Source: Myxococcales bacterium (lineage in GTDB: Bacteria > Myxococcota_A > Polyangia > Polyangiales > Polyangiaceae). From it: a stretch of 64,000 bases of DNA. Position numbers and translations under genes: made by a program. Shown here piece by piece: positions 59,568-64,000 of the stretch. The first letter of the stretch is position 1, and every line of letters starts with the position of its first letter. The notes beneath the pieces were generated by a model. It had not been told where the DNA came from, ran no database searches, and was given only the letters and a program-made list of their open reading frames with translations. The stretch is taken from positions 62,001-126,000 of the forward strand of contig SECP01000011.1 in the NCBI GenBank assembly GCA_004193285.1. The letters are read 5' to 3'.

Positions 59568-60665
59568 TCAGGGGCCGGCCGACCGCGGCCAGCCATCCGC
59601 ATCCCAAACGAGGGTGGATATCCGCAAAGACGTGCGCCCTTCGTTCTCCGCGTCGTAGGCGAAGTAGAAGCTGTAGCTGCGGTCACCGCGATGGAGCACG
59701 TCGTTGCTGCCAGGGCCACGCCAGCGTGAGGCACTCTCCAGGAGCGTGCTCCCGCCGCCCTCGAGCAGCGGCGCCCCGGTTCGGTCCACATAGGGCCCCC
59801 ACTTGGACCTCGAGCGGCCGTAGCGGATGCTGCGGTTGCTGTCCGCGCCGCGGCAGCAAACGTCGAAGGACGTGAAGAGGTAGTAAAAGTCGCCTTTGCG
59901 GGTGATGGCGGAGGCCTGGAGGATTCCTTCATCCGGCCGCGCCGCGACGACGGTTGGCTCGGCCGCGCTGAGCTCACCGCTTGGTTCGAGCGCGAAGAGC
60001 TTCAGTCCCGTTCCGGCGCTGCCGATGAGCAACCAAACGCTCCCATCCTCGTCCACGAGGACGCTCGGGTCGATCGCGAACCAGTCGCTCTCCTGCTGGG
60101 TGCAGACGAGCGGCGCGCCGTCGTCGGTCCAGACGTCCGCGCCGATGCCGAGCTGAGCGGCGGTGGCGTGACCGATGCAGGCCTGCCGCGGCGTGTTGCT
60201 CGCGAGCGCGTAGTACAGGTGGTAGCGCCCGCCGAAGAAGGCGATGTCTGGGGACCAGTAGTTCCCGGCCGCCGGCACCTCTACCGCCGCCCATTCCGGC
60301 AATCCGGCCACCGCGTTCCCCAGAAGCTCGAAGTCGGTGAGATCGGCCGATACGCGCACCGGCATGCCCGCGCCGGTAGACACCACCCAGTATCGCTCGC
60401 TATCGAAGATCGCAGAAGGATCGAAGAGACTCAAGTCGCCCGACAGCGGCAACTGTTGCGGCTCTGCAGGAGCGGATATTGTCGTGTCCCGAATCGCGAC
60501 GATGTCCGGCTCGGCGCTGCAGCCCCACGAGGCGGCGACCGCAGCCATCCACCCCCTTGCTGCCAGCGTGGAAAGTTCGCGGAGCGGGCGGGCAAAGGTT
60601 CGGTGCAAAGCGGGAGGGGCTCCTGGAAGGATCAGGGGAAGGGCGAGCCGGAACTTCACGAGCAT
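59568..60665 (-). CDS. GH43 arabinanase/arabinofuranosidase-like lipoprotein
   Basis: The frame from ATG 60665 encodes 365 aa. A later ATG at 60548 with AAGGGGG upstream is a better start for a lipoprotein signal (AAVAASWGC), so the exact start is unsettled. The five-bladed propeller of GH43 shows the base in LFDPSAIFDSERYWV, the pKa-modulating Asp in FAIDPSVLVDEDGSVWLL and the acid Glu in DEGILQASAI. WSPDIAFFGGRYHLYY and the late RGPGSNDVL also fit arabinan endo-1,5-alpha-arabinanases. It probably acts on pectic arabinan at the cell surface. Confidence 0.87.
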   Translation of the reverse strand: MLVKFRLALPLILPGAPPALHRTFARPLRELSTLAARGWMAAVAASWGCSAEPDIVAIRDTTISAPAEPQQLPLSGDLSLFDPSAIFDSERYWVVSTGAGMPVRVSADLTDFELLGNAVAGLPEWAAVEVPAAGNYWSPDIAFFGGRYHLYYALASNTPRQACIGHATAAQLGIGADVWTDDGAPLVCTQQESDWFAIDPSVLVDEDGSVWLLIGSAGTGLKLFALEPSGELSAAEPTVVAARPDEGILQASAITRKGDFYYLFTSFDVCCRGADSNRSIRYGRSRSKWGPYVDRTGAPLLEGGGSTLLESASRWRGPGSNDVLHRGDRSYSFYFAYDAENEGRTSLRISTLVWDADGWPRSAGP

Positions 60666-60767
60666 CCGCGGCGCGTGTGGGTCTGCGCCGCACGCCCTCA
60701 GGCGTCCCGTGCGAGTGGCGCCTTCCCTCGATTTCGGGCGGAACTATTTTCACGATTCGCGCCGCGC

Positions 60768-62441
60768 TCAGTCGGCGACGAGCGAAAAGTCGTCCACCGT
60801 CACCGCTGCACCACCGCTCGTCACGCTCAACACCGCGCGGCCGGTCGTTACGGCTACGCCCTGCAGCTTTACCTCCGTCCAACCGTTGCCGGCGGGGATG
60901 GGCTTGGTTGCGGCGGCTCCCCCGTGCTCCTCCATAGAGAGCTTGCCGCCCTCGGCCGTGCTCTTGGCCCACACGGAGAGCGTGTACGTGCCGTTGGGCA
61001 ACCCCTCCGCGGCCTGTGACAAGCTCCCCGCAGTTGCCAGCTGCCAGGCCCAATTGCCGGTGCGCGCGTCTTTGGAGTTGGCACCCTGAGTCGCCTGCCA
61101 CCCTACCGGCACCGTGACCGAGACGCGGTCGGCTTCGAAAGTCGGGTTGAGGGTCCAGTTGTTGGTAGGGGCCACGCTCCACGTGCCCTTCTTCGCGTCC
61201 AAGCTCCAAGCGCTGAGGGAGTGGAACCGAGGCTTGCCGCCTTCTACGCTGAGCGGCATCCATTGATTGTAGCCGAGGCCATTGCCGGCAAAGTCCGCCC
61301 AGCGGTCGCCAGCGAAGATGACCAGGCTCTGCTCGGTACCCTGCACCTGAATGAAGAAGCCTGTCTGCGTGACGTGGCTGTAGTCCGCTTCCGTGCCGGC
61401 GAGGACGAACTCCGCGCTCCACGGGCCTTTCAAGCTCGTCGCCGAGACGCAGTACGTCTGCGACGTATTCCAGCCATGCAGATCAGACGAGCAGTGGTAG
61501 TAGGTGCCGGCCTGCTTGAACAGGCAGTTACCCTCTCGGCCCCCGCCTTTGTAAACGAACCACGCCTCTTCCGCGGCGAGAAAATCCGTGGCGCGCAAGG
61601 GAGAGACGTAGCGGTTCGATCGGCCCATGCTGCTCGAGCTGATGAGGTACGCTTGGCCGTCTTCGTCTTGAAAGATGGTCTGGTCGCCGGTCGAGCCGTT
61701 GACGATGCCGGGCAAGTTGGTCTGCACGTGATCGTAAACGAAGCCGCCACTGGGGCGGTCGCTCGTTGCGAAGTAAAGGCCGCCGCCGCCCTGCGCCGCG
61801 AGCACGTATTTCTTCGTGCTCGCGTGGTAGGCGACGCCCAGACGGCCGAACCAGCCTCCCGTATTCGCGGGCTTGTCCGTCGCCTCGAGCTTCCAGTGCA
61901 CCAGGTCCTTCGAGGAGTAGGTGGTGATGCCTTGAAAGGACGTGTCGCCGTTCTTGCCGACCGGCTTGGCCGCGTAGGTGACGGCGCCCCCGTACTTCAC
62001 GCCATACCAGTAAAAGGTGTCGCCCACTTGCAGCACGCCGCCGCCCTGGGAGTAGATGGGATTGCCCGCCGTATCGCGCCAGAAGCGATCGTTTTCGATG
62101 ACGGGCGCGCCTGCTGCGTCCGGCGAGCCGCCGCTACCGCCGCCGCCGAACGACGCTCCGCTGCCCCCGCCGCCGGTACTGCTCGAGCCTCCACCACCGC
62201 CGCTAGAAACCGAGCCCGAGGCGCCCGCCGTGCCGGCGGCCGCGTTGGCTCCTCCACCTCCCGAGCCGGCCGTCGTCGTGGAGCTGCCCCCTTGCGCGCC
62301 CGCGCCGCCGGCTGAAGAGCCGCCCGCGCCGCCGCCCGGCTCCGCGCCAGAAGAGCCACAACCCAAGAGCGAAGCGCAAAGGGTGAGTAGCGCCCAGGAG
62401 CTGCTGCGCCTCACGAGCGTGCGACCGCTTTCGAAACTCAT
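60768..62441 (-). CDS. GH43-like propeller enzyme with C-terminal carbohydrate-binding module
   Basis: This 557-aa lipoprotein has a signal ending SLLGC (Cys 28) and a Gly/Ser linker to about residue 110. The propeller (about 115-420) begins NPIYSQGGGVLQVGDTFYWYGVKY and includes DLVHWKLE, DQTIFQDEDGQAYLIS, GTYYHCSSDLHGW and QVQGTEQSLVIFAGDRW, the pattern of GH43 exo-beta-1,3-galactanase-like members, in which the usual base Asp in blade one is not evident. A beta-sandwich of CBM4/CBM22-like type (about 425-557, NWTLNPTFEADRVSV to VDDFSLVAD) follows. Target probably arabinogalactan or a related side chain. Confidence 0.85.
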   Translation of the reverse strand: MSFESGRTLVRRSSSWALLTLCASLLGCGSSGAEPGGGAGGSSAGGAGAQGGSSTTTAGSGGGGANAAAGTAGASGSVSSGGGGGSSSTGGGGSGASFGGGGSGGSPDAAGAPVIENDRFWRDTAGNPIYSQGGGVLQVGDTFYWYGVKYGGAVTYAAKPVGKNGDTSFQGITTYSSKDLVHWKLEATDKPANTGGWFGRLGVAYHASTKKYVLAAQGGGGLYFATSDRPSGGFVYDHVQTNLPGIVNGSTGDQTIFQDEDGQAYLISSSSMGRSNRYVSPLRATDFLAAEEAWFVYKGGGREGNCLFKQAGTYYHCSSDLHGWNTSQTYCVSATSLKGPWSAEFVLAGTEADYSHVTQTGFFIQVQGTEQSLVIFAGDRWADFAGNGLGYNQWMPLSVEGGKPRFHSLSAWSLDAKKGTWSVAPTNNWTLNPTFEADRVSVTVPVGWQATQGANSKDARTGNWAWQLATAGSLSQAAEGLPNGTYTLSVWAKSTAEGGKLSMEEHGGAAATKPIPAGNGWTEVKLQGVAVTTGRAVLSVTSGGAAVTVDDFSLVAD

Positions 62442-62620
62442 GCTCGAGTCAGGGGCTGCGCGCGAAGAAACTTTCGTGCCAAGCCCGGCCTGCTACCGGA
62501 GCTACGTTCGGGCGTCGCGAGGCCCCGCGCGGCGGGTGCGTGCTTGTCGGAATAGCGCCCACTAAAGCTCGCCGGGCTCGGAGCGCGAGCGGATGCCAGC
62601 TGCTACGCTCCTTTGCTTGT

Positions 62621-64000
62621 ATGAACCGCTCGAGCGCCGTCGACGACCTGCGTTCGTCGTCCGTTGCGCGGAGCGCTTTGTGGAGGGCCAGGAACCTCGC
62701 GCGCACCCTCGCGTTGGGGGCCGTTGCGACGGCCCTGTCGTTGTCCGCGTGCTCGCTCCGCTCGCTGGATCATCTGAGTAGCGGCAGCGGCGGGGGCGAC
62801 GCCCTGGGCGGCAGCGCGGGCAACGGGGTGATGGTCGATGGCGGCACCACTTCTGGCAGCGCCCCTGTCGGCGGCGCGGGCGGTATGGGCTCTTTTGCAG
62901 CCGCTGGCTACGCGGGTGAGCCGGGCGAAGCCGGTGCTCCGCCGCGGCTGCCGGACTGCGCGGATGGCGACACCACCGTCGACGAAACGGACGTGGATTG
63001 CGGCGGCCGCACCTGCTCCCGCTGTGGGCCGGGGCAGCGGTGCTTTACCGGTACCGACTGCACGAGCGGCATCTGCACCAACCAGATCTGCCAGCCTCCG
63101 AGCTGCTCGGACCTCGCGGTCAATGGCACTGAAACGGACCTCAACTGCGGAGGTAGCTGTCCGGCTTGTGCTCTCGGCCAGCACTGCGGCTCGAACGCAG
63201 ACTGCGCGGGAGCTACCTGCGCGGACGGCATCTGCCTCCCGACCACTTGCCAAGATGGCGTCCTGCGAGACGGCTGCCCGCTGCTGGTGGACAACGCGCC
63301 CTACTCGCTATCACCGAGCCACGCGACCACGAGCTGCATCGACGACTCGGCGCTGTCGGTCGCGGACGGCAACGGGATGGTGTTGTACACGTGCAAGGTC
63401 GAGCTACATCAGACCTTCTGGGCGGTGGCGGCAGAGGACGGGTACTACGCGCTGCGCGGCGCGCTCAGCGGCAAGTGCCTGCAGGTGCGAGGAGCCAGCC
63501 TCGCAGCGGAGGCCGTGGTCGAGCACTGGGCCTGTAATGACGCGCCAGAGCAGCAGTGGAAACCGGTACGCGTCGACTCGGAATTCATGCAGCTCATCAA
63601 TCAGCGGAGCGGCCTGGCCCTCGATGTCGCGGGCATGGACGAGACGGCGAACGGCAAACCCATCGTTCAAGGTGAGCTAGGCTCGACCGGCGATACCTCG
63701 TGGCGCTTGCAAAGGCGTACCTCCGCTGCCTACGTCACCCTGTCACCGTATGCGGACACCACGCTCCGCATTCGCCATGACGGCTCCGAGGTCACCGTGA
63801 CTGACGACGACGCGGAGACGGCCCACTGGAAAATCGTGCCGGGGCTGGGCGACTCGCACCACGTCTCTTTTCAATCGCGAGACGAGCCAGGACGTTACCT
63901 GCGCCATTCCCGCTATCGCCTGTGGAGTGACACGTACGACGGCTCGAGCCTATTCGCATCCGACGCGACGTTCGAGCTGACGTCCCCGCTCGTGGGGGCC
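62621..64000 (+). CDS. Cys-rich lipoprotein with ricin-type lectin domain, open at right end
   Basis: ATG 62621 opens a frame of 460 codons that runs off the window, so the 3' end is missing. The N-terminus has a basic stretch and a lipoprotein signal ending SLSAC (about 44), then a Gly/Ser/Ala linker. Two myxobacterial-type Cys repeats follow (about 115-160 and 165-210), each D-G-x-x-x-x-E-T-D-x-(D/N)CGG-C-x-x-C-x-x-G-x-x-C. From about 225 a beta-trefoil lectin is visible (YALRGALSGKCLQVRGASL, VEHWACNDAPEQQWKPV, SGLALDVAGMDETANGKPIV), the QxW pattern of ricin B domains. It probably binds polysaccharide on the surface; a C-terminal enzyme may lie beyond the window. Confidence 0.82.
   Translation, partial: MNRSSAVDDLRSSSVARSALWRARNLARTLALGAVATALSLSACSLRSLDHLSSGSGGGDALGGSAGNGVMVDGGTTSGSAPVGGAGGMGSFAAAGYAGEPGEAGAPPRLPDCADGDTTVDETDVDCGGRTCSRCGPGQRCFTGTDCTSGICTNQICQPPSCSDLAVNGTETDLNCGGSCPACALGQHCGSNADCAGATCADGICLPTTCQDGVLRDGCPLLVDNAPYSLSPSHATTSCIDDSALSVADGNGMVLYTCKVELHQTFWAVAAEDGYYALRGALSGKCLQVRGASLAAEAVVEHWACNDAPEQQWKPVRVDSEFMQLINQRSGLALDVAGMDETANGKPIVQGELGSTGDTSWRLQRRTSAAYVTLSPYADTTLRIRHDGSEVTVTDDDAETAHWKIVPGLGDSHHVSFQSRDEPGRYLRHSRYRLWSDTYDGSSLFASDATFELTSPLVGA

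Noticed and set aside
60400..62315. Long open frames antisense or out of frame within the two GH43 genes
   Set aside because: They lack protein-like composition and conflict with well-defined GH43 sequences.

Overview
This is a very GC-rich, densely packed stretch from a Gram-negative bacterium, most likely a myxobacterium of the Polyangiales (Myxococcota). That assignment is inferred from content: large PAS/GAF hybrid histidine kinases, a sigma54 activator, TIGR02147/'GGTETGNP' genes, a DUF1552-DUF1592 pair, an ECF sigma-FecR locus, and many lipoproteins in which a lipobox Cys is followed by a long Gly/Ser/Ala linker and then an extracellular enzyme. No rRNA, tRNA, CRISPR array or intact insertion sequence was seen.

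Layout. 1-1136: end of a Cys-rich secreted protein and a 2H phosphoesterase. 5979-1133 (minus): four translationally coupled genes, a PAS kinase with two receivers, a receiver-kinase-receiver, a stand-alone cobalamin-binding protein with the W-x9-EH photoreceptor signature, and a helical protein; a divergent PAS hybrid kinase lies at 6125-8488. 8535-15187: outer-membrane barrel, orphan RND-type adaptor behind a perfect 16-bp palindrome, a winged-helix gene with two tandem paralogous small membrane proteins, a MarR regulator and a ClC transporter. 15188-25421: 1157-aa PAS/GAF hybrid kinase, a frameshifted hydrolase, a zinc-ribbon protein, a KaiC-kinase operon (minus) divergent from a sigma54 activator with its own sigma54-like promoter, and a single-domain receiver. 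25449-30577: MscS channel, small stress-type proteins, a GH88/105 lipoprotein and an aldo/keto reductase. 30887-35271: TIGR02147 gene with lipoprotein, fasciclin lipoprotein, MarR with cytochrome c-like lipoprotein, and a paralogue of the zinc-ribbon protein. 35366-41953: CE15 glucuronoyl esterase, NhaA, and a coupled GH15-zwf pair. 42201-49200: DUF389 protein, Het-C-like lipoprotein, acetyltransferase, then a small biosynthetic locus (UbiA prenyltransferase facing a type III PKS, membrane protein and UbiG-like methyltransferase operon). 49262-50506: two decayed gene remnants. 50448-64000: esterase lipoprotein, DUF1552/DUF1592 pair, methyltransferase, ECF sigma and FecR-TPR genes, outer-membrane-type protein, two GH43 lipoproteins and an open-ended Cys-rich ricin-type lectin.

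Three themes recur: dense phosphorelay signalling in the first 25 kb (light/B12, PAS/GAF and KaiC inputs); surface-tethered enzymes for plant polysaccharides (GH88/105, CE15, a CE1-type esterase, two GH43, lectin) scattered over 35 kb; and clear inverted repeats close upstream of regulators and their targets. The most interesting candidates for undescribed systems are the cobalamin-protein phosphorelay operon, the KaiC-kinase module facing a self-regulating sigma54 activator, and the type III PKS/prenyltransferase locus. Functions are read from motifs without database searches.
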